This document shows, piece by piece, positions 17,118-25,811 of a stretch of DNA of 64,000 bases. Under the pieces are notes generated by a model. That model searched no databases. It saw only the letters and a list, made by a program, of their open reading frames with translations, and had not been told where the DNA came from. The translations under genes were made by a program, and so were the position numbers. This DNA comes from Longimicrobiaceae bacterium. Its GTDB lineage: Bacteria; Gemmatimonadota; Gemmatimonadetes; Longimicrobiales; Longimicrobiaceae. Position 1 is the stretch's first letter; each line of letters opens with the position of its first letter. The stretch lies in assembly GCA_030146875.1 (NCBI GenBank), contig JASLAX010000007.1, forward strand, positions 14,159-78,158, given 5' to 3'.

Positions 17118-17277
17118 GTCTGGCGGGCCTCCCCGATGCTTGTCGGACCCCCCTCACCCGCAGCGCCCCGCCTCACCCGCGGCGCCCCCGGACCCGCGGC
17201 ACCCTTCCTGCGCGCCATCGCGCCAGAGTTCGTCGGCCCACCGACCGCCCATCCCACGACTGCACCGGAGCCCGTCC

Positions 17278-17793
17278 ATGACGTCCGCCACCCCCACCGC
17301 CCTCGCCGACCCGCCGACCGCGCTCGCCGCCGGAGCGGACGTATCGATCCGCACCTTCGGCGGGATCCTGCGCGTCGCGGCGGCGGAGACGGGCGGGGCG
17401 CTGACGGTGATCGAGCACGAGCTGCCCGCCGGGCGCGTCGCGCTCCCCCTGCACAAGCACGAGCGCGAGACGGAGACGCTACACGTCCTGGCGGGCGCCC
17501 TGACGGTGCAGGTGGGAGATGCGGTGAGGCAGCTCGGGCCGGGGGAGTGGATCGTCCTGCCCACGGGCGTCCTCCACACCTTCTGGAACGCCGGCAAGGT
17601 CCGGGCGCGCTTCCTGGCCCTCTCCACGCCCGGCGGGCTGGAGGCGTACTACGCGGCCGTCGCCGTCGTCGTCCCGCCGTCGGGTCCGGCGGACATGGAC
17701 GCCATCTCCTCGCTCTCGCAGCGCTACGGGCTGGAGTTCGACATGGAGAGCCTGCTTGACCTGGTCGAGCGCCACCGCGTCTGGCTCTCCTGA
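17278..17793 (+). CDS. cupin-domain protein
   Basis: A 171-residue single cupin (double-stranded beta-helix). The metal-ligand motifs are visible: motif 1 LPLHKHERETETLHVLAGALTV, with His, His, Glu and a final His, and motif 2 GEWIVLPTGVLHTFWN, with the second-motif His. Enzymatic substrate and metal are unknown; relatives include small dioxygenases and sugar- or quercetin-binding proteins. GGAG lies 7 nt before ATG 17278. The stop overlaps the presumed methyltransferase start (CTGA), so the two may be cotranslated. Confidence 0.88.
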   Translation: MTSATPTALADPPTALAAGADVSIRTFGGILRVAAAETGGALTVIEHELPAGRVALPLHKHERETETLHVLAGALTVQVGDAVRQLGPGEWIVLPTGVLHTFWNAGKVRARFLALSTPGGLEAYYAAVAVVVPPSGPADMDAISSLSQRYGLEFDMESLLDLVERHRVWLS

Positions 17794-18491
17794 CGCGGCC
17801 GCCGGGCGGTCTCCCGCGGGAGCCGCCACCCCCCGCGGGCAGCTCGACCGCCGCCCGCGGGAGCCGCGGCGAGGTCGCGCGGGCGTACGACGCGGCCGCC
17901 TCGCGCTACGACCGCCGCTGGGCGGGGTACACGCGCCGCACCCTCGCCCTCCTCCGCCCCTCCCTCTCCACCGTTCCCGCCGGCGCCGCGCTGCTCGACG
18001 TCGGCTGCGGCACCGGGGCGCTGGTGCCGCGCCTGCGGGACTGGGGCGTGCCGCTGGGCCGCTACGTCGGGGTCGACGCCGCGCCGGGGATGCTCCGGCC
18101 CGCCGCGGCGCGCCTCGCCTCCGACGCGCCGTGGCCGTGGGGGCTCGCCGCCGGGGACGCGGGGCTGCTCCCGTTCGCGCCCGCGTCGTTCGACGTCGCC
18201 GTATCCGCATCCACCCAGCACGACTGGCCGGACCCCGCCGCCGCCTTCGCGGAGGCGCGGCGCGTCCTGCGCCCCGGCGGGCGCCTCGTGCTGATGGACT
18301 GGTCGGCCGACTTCCTCTCCATGCGCATCCTCCAGCGCTGGCTCCGCCTCCGCGGCGACCCCCTGCGCCGCGTCGACACCTCGGCCGACGTCGGCAGCGC
18401 GCTGGAGGAGGCGGGCTTCCGCGTCGCCGGCCTCCGCACGAAGAGGGTCGCCCCCGCCTGGGGGATGATGGTGGTGGACGCGCTGGCGTAG
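17790..18491 (+). CDS. class I SAM-dependent methyltransferase, start uncertain
   Basis: A Methyltransf_11-type fold. Motif I is LLDVGCGTGALVPRL, motif II region VGVDAAPGML, motif III LLPFAPASFDVAVSAST, and motif IV VLRPGGRLVLMDWSAD. The domain clearly begins upstream at EVARAYDAAASRYDRRWAGY, yet the frame has no ATG, GTG or TTG between its upstream stop at 17757 and GTG 18024, which lies inside motif I. A CTG at 17790 overlaps the cupin stop (CTGA) like the ATGA junctions elsewhere here and is used provisionally. A start at 18024 would delete half of the SAM site. The substrate is unknown. Confidence 0.7.
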   Translation: MTRPPGGLPREPPPPAGSSTAARGSRGEVARAYDAAASRYDRRWAGYTRRTLALLRPSLSTVPAGAALLDVGCGTGALVPRLRDWGVPLGRYVGVDAAPGMLRPAAARLASDAPWPWGLAAGDAGLLPFAPASFDVAVSASTQHDWPDPAAAFAEARRVLRPGGRLVLMDWSADFLSMRILQRWLRLRGDPLRRVDTSADVGSALEEAGFRVAGLRTKRVAPAWGMMVVDALA

Positions 18492-18548
18492 GGCGTGCAC
18501 TCCCGGCTGCGTCCGCCGCCGTCCCACGCCCCCGCGACCGCCGAGCCG

Positions 18549-19250
18549 ATGCCCGCCCGGAACTCCGACCTGCACGGCAACGTCCCCGAGAGCTGCCCCG
18601 TCGCGCTGCTGCTGATCGACGTGGTCAACGACCTGGAGTTCGACGGCGGCGACCGGCTGCGCGAGCACGCGCTCCCCATGGCGCACCGCCTCCGCGCCCT
18701 CCGCGCGCGCGCGCGCGAGCAGGGCGTGCCCGTCGTGTACGTCAACGACAACTTCGGGCGCTGGCGCAGCGACTTCCGCGGGGTGGTGAAGCACTGCATC
18801 GAGGACGACACCCGCGGCCGCGAGCTCGTGGAGATCCTGCAGCCCGGCGAGGACGACTACTTCGTCCTGAAGCCCAAGCACTCCGCCTTCTTCGCCACCA
18901 CGCTCGACACCCTGCTGGAATACCTCGGCGCGCGAACGCTGGTGCTGACGGGCCTGACCGGCGAGCAGTGCGTGCTGTTCACCGCCAGCGACGCCTTCAT
19001 GCGCGACTTCCACGTGGTCGTGGCCCCGGACTGCACCGCCAGCCGGTCGGAGAGGGACAACGAGGGAGCCCTGCGGCAGATGGAGAGGCTGCTCCGCGTC
19101 GAGCTGATCCCGTCCCACGAGATCGACTTCGCCGCCCTCCGCGCACGCGGTGAGGAAGAAGAAGGAGAGAACGGCGAGGACGACGACGGCGGGGCGGGGA
19201 AGGGCGGCACGACCGACGGCGGAACCGCGGCCGCGGCGGCCGCCCGCTAG
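18549..19250 (+). CDS. isochorismatase-like cysteine hydrolase
   Basis: A 233-residue cysteine hydrolase of the isochorismatase/nicotinamidase superfamily. The triad is visible: Asp in ALLLIDVVND, Lys in FVLKPKHSAF and nucleophile Cys in LTGLTGEQCVLFT. The substrate could be an amide such as nicotinamide or ureidoacrylate, or an isochorismate-like ester; the sequence does not decide. The last about 35 residues are an acidic, Gly/Ala-rich tail unlikely to be folded. ATG 18549 is chosen over GTG 18495, which adds non-conserved residues. It lies on the same strand as the cupin and methyltransferase genes, convergent with the LOV kinase. Confidence 0.88.
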   Translation: MPARNSDLHGNVPESCPVALLLIDVVNDLEFDGGDRLREHALPMAHRLRALRARAREQGVPVVYVNDNFGRWRSDFRGVVKHCIEDDTRGRELVEILQPGEDDYFVLKPKHSAFFATTLDTLLEYLGARTLVLTGLTGEQCVLFTASDAFMRDFHVVVAPDCTASRSERDNEGALRQMERLLRVELIPSHEIDFAALRARGEEEEGENGEDDDGGAGKGGTTDGGTAAAAAAR

Positions 19251-19306
19251 GCCGCGCGTCCGGCGTCCGGGGGAGGGCTCCTCCGGCCGCCGGCCCGACC
19301 GCGCGG

Positions 19307-21355
19307 CTAGATCGTGCGCTCCAGGGCCGCGGGCGCCTCCGCCGCGCGAAGGATGAGCGTGGCCACGTCGGAGAGCGGCTGCTCGCCCTTCTCCAGCACC
19401 CCCTCCGCCGTCCGCGCCAGGAACGAGCGCTCGGCCTCAGACAGGTCCTTGGCGGTCAGCACGACCACGGGAATGTCGCGCAGCGACGGGTCCGCCCGCA
19501 TCGCGGCGAGCACGCCGAAGCCGTCGAGGACGGGCATCATCAGGTCCAGCACGGCCACGCTGGGCCGCCGGATGCGCATCTCCACCAGCCCGCGCTCGCC
19601 GTCCACCGCCTCGCGCACCCGCGCCCCGGTCGAGGTCAGCACGCGCGCCGCGATGCGGCGGGCGTCGGGGTCGTCGTCCACCACCAGGACCTCGTACGGG
19701 GCGTCGCCGTCCTCGTCCCGGCGGGCGCGGCGCACGGAGAGGGCGAGCTGCTCGGCGGCGATGGGCTTGGGGACGATGGCCACCCACCCCAGGTCCAGCG
19801 CCCCGGGAGGGCCGCCGTCGCCCACCTCGTCCGCCAGGCAGGGGAGGAGCAGCGTGGCCACGTCGTCCAGCTCCGGGTCCTTCCGCAGCTCCGAGGCGAC
19901 CTGCCACCCCGCGCCGTCGCTGCAGGTCACGTCCAGCACCACCAGGGTGGGGTGCTCGCGGCGCACCAGGTCGGGCACCTCCCCCGCGTTCGTCGACCCC
20001 ACGATGCGCACCCGCGGGGCCAGGCGCCGGCCCAGGTTCTCCAGCAGCGGCCGGCTGCTCCCGTACACCACCACCGCCGGCAGCCCGGCGGTCGCCCCCG
20101 CGTCGCGCGGCGCCCCGGGCTGGCCGTTCGCCGGGGCCGCGCGGGCCTCCGCCTCCGTCGCGGCGGGAAGGACCAGGCGGAAGACGGAGCCCTGCCCGGC
20201 GACGCTCTCCGCGGTGATGTCGCCCCCCATCAGCCGCGCCAGGCGCCGCGAGATGCTGAGCCCCAGCCCCGACCCGCCGAACTCGCGCGTCAGCGCGGAG
20301 TCGGCCTGGTAGAACTCCTCGAACACCTGGGCGAGCTGCTCCGGGGCCATGCCGATCCCGGTGTCGCGGACCTCCACCGCCACCGTGTCGCCGTCGGTGC
20401 GGCAGTCGACCACCACCTCTCCCCGCTCGGTGAACTTCACCGCGTTGGAGAGCAGGTTCGCCAGGATCTGCCGCAGGCGGCGCAGGTCGGCGGCCACCGC
20501 GGGGCAGTCGTCGGGGATCCGGGCCGAGAGGCGGAGCCCCTGCCGCTGCGCCTGCGGCTCCACCAGCGCCATCGCCTCCTCCACGGCGCCGCGCACGCGC
20601 ACGGCCCGCAGCCGCACCTCCAGCCTGCCGGCGCCGGAGCGGGCCACGTCCAGCACGTCGTTGATCAGCTCCAGCAGCCCCCGCCCGCTGCGGCGGATGC
20701 GCTCCAGGTGGCCGCGCTGCCCCGGCGAGAGCTCGCCGGCGATCCCCATCTCCATCAGCTCCGCGTGCCCCAGCACCGCGTTCAGCGGCGTGCGCATCTC
20801 GTGCGACATGGTGGCCATGAAGCGGTCCTTGGCCCGCGTCGCCTCGGTCAGCTCCGCGTTCGCCGCCTCCAGCGCCTCCTTGGCCTCGTGGAGCTGCGCG
20901 TTGCGGGCGCGCAGCTCCTCCTCGGCCCGCACCCGCGCGGTGACGTCGGTCTGGATCCCCACGAAGTGCGTGAGCGTGCCGTCCTCCTGGCGGAGCGCGG
21001 CCACGTGCAGCTCGTTCCAGAAGAGCGACCCGTCCTTGCGGAAGTTGCGGAGCAGGACCGTGCAGCCGCGCCCCTCGGCCAGCGCGGCGCGAAGCTCGTC
21101 CAGGCCGGGCTGGTCGCGCTCTCCGCCCTGCAGGAACCGGCAGTTGCGGCCCACCGCCTCGGCGGCCGAGTAGCCGGTGAGCGCCTCGAAGGCGCGGTTG
21201 ACGTGGACGATGGGCTGGTCGGCGGCGCGGGCGTCGCTGATGACCACCCCGGCGCGGCTCGCCTCCATCGCCATGGCGCGCAGCCGCCCCAGGTCCTCGC
21301 CCGGCGCGCGCGCGGGGGTGGGGGCGTCGGTCTGCGGGCGGTCGGTGGGATCCAC
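19307..21355 (-). CDS. LOV-domain hybrid histidine kinase with two receiver domains
   Basis: A 682-residue soluble blue-light receptor kinase. The PAS domain is a true LOV: GRNCRFLQG (69-77) places the photo-adduct Cys at 72, with flavin-contact Asn104, Asn114 and Gln135 in NFRKDG, FWNEL and FVGIQTDVT. A coiled coil leads to HisKA (MSHEMRTPLN, His185) and HATPase_c (NLLSNAVKFT, DTGIGM, GSGLGLS). REC1 (about 430-545) keeps the acceptor Asp in VVLDVTCSDG but not the N-terminal acidic pair, so it may be degenerate. REC2 (about 560-670) is complete (VVDDDPD, VLDLMMP, LTAKD). The start is a GTG with GGAG 8 nt upstream. It diverges from a LytS-like kinase gene. Confidence 0.92.
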   Translation of the reverse strand: MDPTDRPQTDAPTPARAPGEDLGRLRAMAMEASRAGVVISDARAADQPIVHVNRAFEALTGYSAAEAVGRNCRFLQGGERDQPGLDELRAALAEGRGCTVLLRNFRKDGSLFWNELHVAALRQEDGTLTHFVGIQTDVTARVRAEEELRARNAQLHEAKEALEAANAELTEATRAKDRFMATMSHEMRTPLNAVLGHAELMEMGIAGELSPGQRGHLERIRRSGRGLLELINDVLDVARSGAGRLEVRLRAVRVRGAVEEAMALVEPQAQRQGLRLSARIPDDCPAVAADLRRLRQILANLLSNAVKFTERGEVVVDCRTDGDTVAVEVRDTGIGMAPEQLAQVFEEFYQADSALTREFGGSGLGLSISRRLARLMGGDITAESVAGQGSVFRLVLPAATEAEARAAPANGQPGAPRDAGATAGLPAVVVYGSSRPLLENLGRRLAPRVRIVGSTNAGEVPDLVRREHPTLVVLDVTCSDGAGWQVASELRKDPELDDVATLLLPCLADEVGDGGPPGALDLGWVAIVPKPIAAEQLALSVRRARRDEDGDAPYEVLVVDDDPDARRIAARVLTSTGARVREAVDGERGLVEMRIRRPSVAVLDLMMPVLDGFGVLAAMRADPSLRDIPVVVLTAKDLSEAERSFLARTAEGVLEKGEQPLSDVATLILRAAEAPAALERTI

Positions 21356-21539
21356 GCGGGCGCTCCGGGTCGCGGTGCGCCCCGGCCGGCCGTCGGACCG
21401 GGCGGCGGCGCACGTCGGGCGGCGCGTTTTTGCACGAGGCGTGCCCGGCCGGCGGGTGGTGGACGGGGCGCCCGCGCCCTAGCTTCGAGGGACGCACCCC
21501 GGCCGCCCGGCGGGGGCGGTCCACCCGGCGCGGAGCCCC

Positions 21540-22673
21540 ATGACCCAGGCGACGGAGGCGGGCGGGTTCGGCTGGGTGCGGCGGCTGCCGGGGCTCTGGC
21601 TCCTGAGCGCGGCGGGGTGGACCTTCGTGGTCCTGCTCATGGCGCTGCGGAAGTACGTCACCCGCCTGTTGGTCTTTCCCCCGGGGTCCTTCTCCGCCGC
21701 CTTCCGCGGCCTGCTCCCCGACTACGCCGGCTACGCCCTGTTCTCCCCGCTCGTCATCCTCCTGGCCGAACGCTTCCCGGTGGGCCGCACGGGGCGGGGG
21801 CGGGCGCTCCTGGTGCACTGCGGCGGGTGGCTCGTCTTCTCCCTCGCCAGCGCACTGGTCACCGTGGTCGCCGACGTCGACGTCTACCCCCGCCTCCCGG
21901 ACCAGCCCCTGCCGCCCGTCCCGGTGCGGTGGCAGTACTGGTTCGCGGCGCGCTTCGCCGACGACCTGGTGGCGTACGCGGCCATCGTGGCGCTGGTGCA
22001 CGCGCTCGTCTACCACCGCGCGCACCGGGCGCGCGAGATCCGCGCGGCGCGGCTGGAGGCCCGCCTCTCCCGCGCCCGGCTGGAGGTGCTGCGCCTGCAG
22101 CTCCAGCCGCACTTCCTGTTCAACACCCTGAACTCCATCTCCGCCCTGATGGCGACGGAGGTCCCCGCGGCGCGGCGGATGATCGCGGACCTGAAGGAGC
22201 TGCTGCGGCTCTCGCTGGAGCGCAGCGGGGCGCAGGAGGTCGCGCTGCGCGACGAGCTGCACCTGCTGCAGCGCTACGTCGACATCCAGCGCGTCCGCTT
22301 CCGAGACCGGCTCACGGTGGAGTACCGGGTGGATCCCGCGCTGCTGGGCGTTCCCGTCCCCCGGCTGGTCCTGCAGCCGCTGGTCGAGAACTCCATCCGC
22401 CACGGGCTGGCGCCGCGCTCGTCCCCGGGGAGGGTGGAGGTGCGGGCCGAGCGCGACGGGGCGGCCCTGCGGCTCGTCGTGGCCGACGACGGGGTGGGGC
22501 TCTCGGCCGGCGGAGGGCAGCGGGACGGCGCCGGGATCGGGCTGGGGAACACCCGCGCGCGGCTGCAGGGGCTCTACGGCGAGCGCCAGTCGCTGGAGGT
22601 GCGCCCCACCCCCGGCGGCGGGGTCACCGTGGAGGTGCGCCTGCCCATCCCCCCCGAGCGGGACCCTGCGTAG
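21540..22673 (+). CDS. LytS/YehU-type membrane sensor histidine kinase
   Basis: A 377-residue kinase with four predicted membrane helices (about 18-160), a short coiled coil and the His_kinase domain (PF06580 type) with its signature LQLQPHFLFNTLNSISALM; the phospho-acceptor is His191. The HATPase_c domain is complete: LVENSIRHGL (N-box), VADDGVGL, GIGLGNTRARL. Such kinases normally pair with a LytTR-type regulator, but none is in the window. GGAG precedes ATG 21540. A lipoprotein gene and a degenerate LytS-like gene follow on the same strand (66-nt gap, then an overlap), suggesting a three-gene unit. Confidence 0.9.
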   Translation: MTQATEAGGFGWVRRLPGLWLLSAAGWTFVVLLMALRKYVTRLLVFPPGSFSAAFRGLLPDYAGYALFSPLVILLAERFPVGRTGRGRALLVHCGGWLVFSLASALVTVVADVDVYPRLPDQPLPPVPVRWQYWFAARFADDLVAYAAIVALVHALVYHRAHRAREIRAARLEARLSRARLEVLRLQLQPHFLFNTLNSISALMATEVPAARRMIADLKELLRLSLERSGAQEVALRDELHLLQRYVDIQRVRFRDRLTVEYRVDPALLGVPVPRLVLQPLVENSIRHGLAPRSSPGRVEVRAERDGAALRLVVADDGVGLSAGGGQRDGAGIGLGNTRARLQGLYGERQSLEVRPTPGGGVTVEVRLPIPPERDPA

Positions 22674-22739
22674 GGCGCGCGGGTACGTCCCGGAAAGGCC
22701 CCTCCCGCGCCCGGGTCCCCCAACCGCCGCCTCTGCGTG

Positions 22740-23291
22740 ATGCCACCGCTCCGCCGCCCCGCCGCCCTGCTGCTGGCCCTGGCGTCTTGCGCCTGCTCCC
22801 CCGCGTCGCCGTCGCCCCCCACGGAAGGGGTCGTGTTCCGCGACGACTTCGACGCCGAGAACCGCGGCGCCGCCCGCGCCGACTACCGCGCCTTCGCCCG
22901 GTGGGAGGTCGCCGAGGGCTCCGTGGACCTGCTGGGCACCTACCCCTACGACTACCTGCCGCCGGGCTCCGGGCTGTACGTGGACCTGGACGGCTCCCAC
23001 TCCCGCGCCGGCATCCTGCGCACGCGTCAGGCGCTGGCCCTGGAGCCCGGCACCTACGAGCTGAGCTTCCGGCTCGGCGGGGCGCAGCGGCGCAGCGCGC
23101 CCAACGGCGTCGTGGTCACGCTGGGCACGCTGTACCGCGAGCGCTTCGTGGTGGAGGCCTTCGCCCCGCTGCGTACCCACCGCCGCCTCGTCCGCGTTGC
23201 CCGCGGCGACACGGCGCGGCTGCAGTTCGCGCACGAGGGCGGCGACGACCACGGGATGTACCTGGACCGGGTGGAGCTGCGCCGCCGGTGA
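22740..23291 (+). CDS. lipoprotein with lectin-like beta-sandwich domain
   Basis: A 183-residue protein. A Sec signal with lipobox-like LALASC (Cys about 17) is followed by a Pro/Ser linker and one beta-rich domain beginning VVFRDDFDAENRG. The pattern YRAFARWEVAEGSVDLLG, YDYLPPGSGLYVDLDGS, ALALEPGTYELSF is that of secreted jelly-roll proteins often seen as lectin-like or PEP-CTERM-associated domains. The ligand is unknown. The ATG at 22740 is preferred over the adjacent GTG 22737. Its stop overlaps the start of the pseudo-LytS gene by 4 nt (GTGA), so it is translated with it and may be its extracytoplasmic sensor subunit (inference). Confidence 0.75.
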   Translation: MPPLRRPAALLLALASCACSPASPSPPTEGVVFRDDFDAENRGAARADYRAFARWEVAEGSVDLLGTYPYDYLPPGSGLYVDLDGSHSRAGILRTRQALALEPGTYELSFRLGGAQRRSAPNGVVVTLGTLYRERFVVEAFAPLRTHRRLVRVARGDTARLQFAHEGGDDHGMYLDRVELRRR

Positions 23292-24328
23292 GGAAGCGCT
23301 GGCTCTGGGGCGCGGGGGTCGCCGCCTGGATCGTGGCGGGGAGCGGCGCGGCGGTGGAGCAGTACCTCACCCGCCGGCTGGTGGGGGCGTACGCGTCGCT
23401 CCCCGAGCAGCTCTCCATCACCCTGCCGCGCTACCTGGTCTGGGCCGCCCTGACCCCCGCGGTCCTGCTGCTCTGCCGCCGCTTCCCCATGGCGGGCCCG
23501 CGGCGCCTGCGCAACGCCGGGCTGCACCTGGCGGGCGCCGCGGGGTACACCGCGCTGCACGCCGCCGCCCTGGCCGCCTGGGGGCACGCGGCGGCGGGGG
23601 GCGGGCTGCTCCCCGGCTGGGCGCCCGTGCGCCTGAGCCTGCTGGGGTACCTTCCCGCCGACCTGCTCGTCTACGGGACGCTGGCCGCGGGGTACCATGC
23701 CGTCGCCTTCCACCGCGCCTACACCGCCCGCGAGGTGAAGGACGCCCAGCTCCAGGCGCGGCTGGCGCAGGCGGAGCTGGACGGCCTTCGCGGGCACCTG
23801 CAGCCACGCTTCCTGTTCGAGTCGCTGGACGCCGTCTCCGGGCTGATGGACCGCGACGTCCGCCGCTGCCGCAAGGCGCTGGCGGACCTCAGCGACCTGC
23901 TCCGCGTCTCGCTGCAGGAGGGGGAGGCTCCGCCGGTGCCGCTGGCGGACGAGCTCGCCTGGCTGGAGCGGTACCTGGCCCTGCGCACCCTGGGGCGCGA
24001 GCAGCCCGCGTGGCTGGACGCCCGCGTCGAGCCCGGCGCCGAGGCCGCGCTCGTCCCGCGGATGCTGCTGCAGCCCATCGTGGAGGGGGCGCTGGGCGAG
24101 GACGGGGTGCCCGCGTGCGTGGAGGTGCGGGCGACCACGGCGGGCGGCACGCTGCGCCTGGAGGTGCGCACCGCCACCCCGCGCGGGAGCGATGCCCCCG
24201 CGCCGGTGCTGACCGCCGCGGGGGAGCGGCTGCGCGCGCTGCACGGGGTGGACGTGTCCGAGCGCGCCGGGCCGGGGGGGACGACCGTGGAGATGCGCCT
24301 GCCGCTGCGCGTCGCGTCCCCCGGGTGA
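23288..24328 (+). CDS. degenerate LytS-like protein (pseudokinase)
   Basis: A 346-residue paralogue of the kinase at 21540. Membrane helices occupy about residues 8-145, then the His_kinase region reads HLQPRFLFESLDAVSGLM, so the invariant His is Arg174 and the following Asn is Glu. The ATPase part is also eroded: the N-box reads LLQPIVEGALGED instead of LVENSIRHG, and no DxGxG or GxGLxN box is left. It cannot autophosphorylate by the usual route. The frame is intact with normal codon bias, so it is probably a functional pseudokinase that could heterodimerise with the intact LytS. GTG start in a GTGA overlap. Confidence 0.85.
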   Translation: MRKRWLWGAGVAAWIVAGSGAAVEQYLTRRLVGAYASLPEQLSITLPRYLVWAALTPAVLLLCRRFPMAGPRRLRNAGLHLAGAAGYTALHAAALAAWGHAAAGGGLLPGWAPVRLSLLGYLPADLLVYGTLAAGYHAVAFHRAYTAREVKDAQLQARLAQAELDGLRGHLQPRFLFESLDAVSGLMDRDVRRCRKALADLSDLLRVSLQEGEAPPVPLADELAWLERYLALRTLGREQPAWLDARVEPGAEAALVPRMLLQPIVEGALGEDGVPACVEVRATTAGGTLRLEVRTATPRGSDAPAPVLTAAGERLRALHGVDVSERAGPGGTTVEMRLPLRVASPG

Positions 24329-24458
24329 ACGGCTCGTCCCTCCCCTCGTGGAACCGTACCGCCCCGCCGGGGTTCACCGTCGGCGGGCTGGCGGCTCGTT
24401 TTCCGCCGCTGTATCGTTCCCCGTCCCACCCACGTCCCCCAACGGGAGGCCCGCTCGA

Positions 24459-25811
24459 ATGAAGCGCCTTGTCCTGCCCATGCTCCTCCTGGCCGCGCCG
24501 CTGGCCGCCCAGGAGGTAAGCATCCCCCACACGACGTTCACCCTGCCCAACGGGCTCAGGGTGATCGTGTCGGAAGACCACTCCACCCCCATCGTCTCCG
24601 TGAACGTCTGGTACCACGTCGGCTCGGGGTACGAGCGGACGGGGCGCACCGGCTTCGCCCACCTCTTCGAGCACGTGATGTTCGAGGGGAGCAAGAACGT
24701 GAAGGAGGGGCAGTTCGACCAGCTCCTGGAGGCGGCGGGCGCCTCCAACAACGGCAGCACCAACACCGACCGCACCAACTACTACGAGACCATGCCGGCC
24801 AACGCGCTGGAGCTGGCGCTCTGGCTGGAGGCCGACCGCATGGGCGGGCTGCTGGACGACCTGACCCAGGCCAAGCTCGACGGCCAGCGCGAGGTGGTGA
24901 AGAACGAGCGCCGCCAGCGATACGAGAACGCCCCGTACGGGCTGCTGCGCGAGACCGTGTCCCCCGTGCTGTACCCGGCCGGGCACCCGTACTCGTGGAC
25001 GACCATCGGGTCGATGGAGGACCTGTCGGCGGCGCAGCTCGAGGACGTGAAGACCTTCTTCCGCACCTACTACGCGCCCAACAACGCCACCCTCGCCGTC
25101 GTGGGCGACGTGCGGACCGCCGACGTGCGGCGCATGGTGGAGCGCTACTTCGGGTGGATCCCGCGCGGGGCGCCGGTCGCCCGGCCCGACATCCCGGTGC
25201 CGGCCATCCCGCAGTCGCGGCACCTGATCAAGGAGGACCGCGTCACCCTCCCGCAGCTCTCCATCATCTGGCGCGCGCCCAGGCGCTTCCACCGCGACGA
25301 GGCGGCCCTGGACGCGCTGGCCGACGTGCTCACCTCGGGCAAGAGCTCGCGCCTGTACAAGCGGCTCGTCTACGACACGCAGGTGGCGCAGAACGTCTGG
25401 GCGCAGAACCAGGCCGGGCTGCTCTCGGGCGACTTCTGGCTGAACGTGCGGGCCAAGCCCACGGTGGACCTGGACTCGATGGAGCGCATCGTCCTGGAGG
25501 AGGTGGCGCGCGTCGCCGCCGAGGGCCCCACCCAGGAGGAGCTGCAGCGCGTCATCAACGGCCGCGAGACGCAGTTCGTGGCCGCGCTGGAGACGGTGGA
25601 GGGGAAGGCCGAGGCCCTGAACGACTACCTGTACTACACCGGCGACCCCGGCTACGTGGGCCGCGACCTGGCCCGCTACCGCGCCCTGACCCGCGCCGAC
25701 GTGCAGCGGGTGGCGCGGGAGTACCTGACGGGGAAGAACCGCGTAACGATCAGCTTCGTGCCGCAGGGAAAGACCGAGCTCGCGGCCGGCGACAAGGAGA
25801 CCACCCGATGA
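24459..25811 (+). CDS. M16 family zinc metallopeptidase, catalytic subunit
   Basis: A 450-residue secreted insulinase/pitrilysin-family peptidase. A signal peptide (MKRLVLPMLLLAAPLAAQ) is followed by the inverted zinc motif HLFEHVMFEG (HxxEH) at about residues 69-73 and the distal Glu region in KLDGQREVVKNERRQRYEN. Two M16 domains give the normal length for the short bacterial form, which works as a heterodimer with an inactive partner. The partner gene follows with an ATGA overlap. The ribosome site GGGAGG lies 9 nt before ATG 24459. Probable role: peptide degradation in the periplasm. Confidence 0.93.
   Translation: MKRLVLPMLLLAAPLAAQEVSIPHTTFTLPNGLRVIVSEDHSTPIVSVNVWYHVGSGYERTGRTGFAHLFEHVMFEGSKNVKEGQFDQLLEAAGASNNGSTNTDRTNYYETMPANALELALWLEADRMGGLLDDLTQAKLDGQREVVKNERRQRYENAPYGLLRETVSPVLYPAGHPYSWTTIGSMEDLSAAQLEDVKTFFRTYYAPNNATLAVVGDVRTADVRRMVERYFGWIPRGAPVARPDIPVPAIPQSRHLIKEDRVTLPQLSIIWRAPRRFHRDEAALDALADVLTSGKSSRLYKRLVYDTQVAQNVWAQNQAGLLSGDFWLNVRAKPTVDLDSMERIVLEEVARVAAEGPTQEELQRVINGRETQFVAALETVEGKAEALNDYLYYTGDPGYVGRDLARYRALTRADVQRVAREYLTGKNRVTISFVPQGKTELAAGDKETTR

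Noticed and set aside
19437..23252. A minus-strand frame of about 1270 codons across the LOV and LytS genes
   Set aside because: It is the +1 shadow of the LOV kinase gene and antisense to LytS; composition is non-protein-like.
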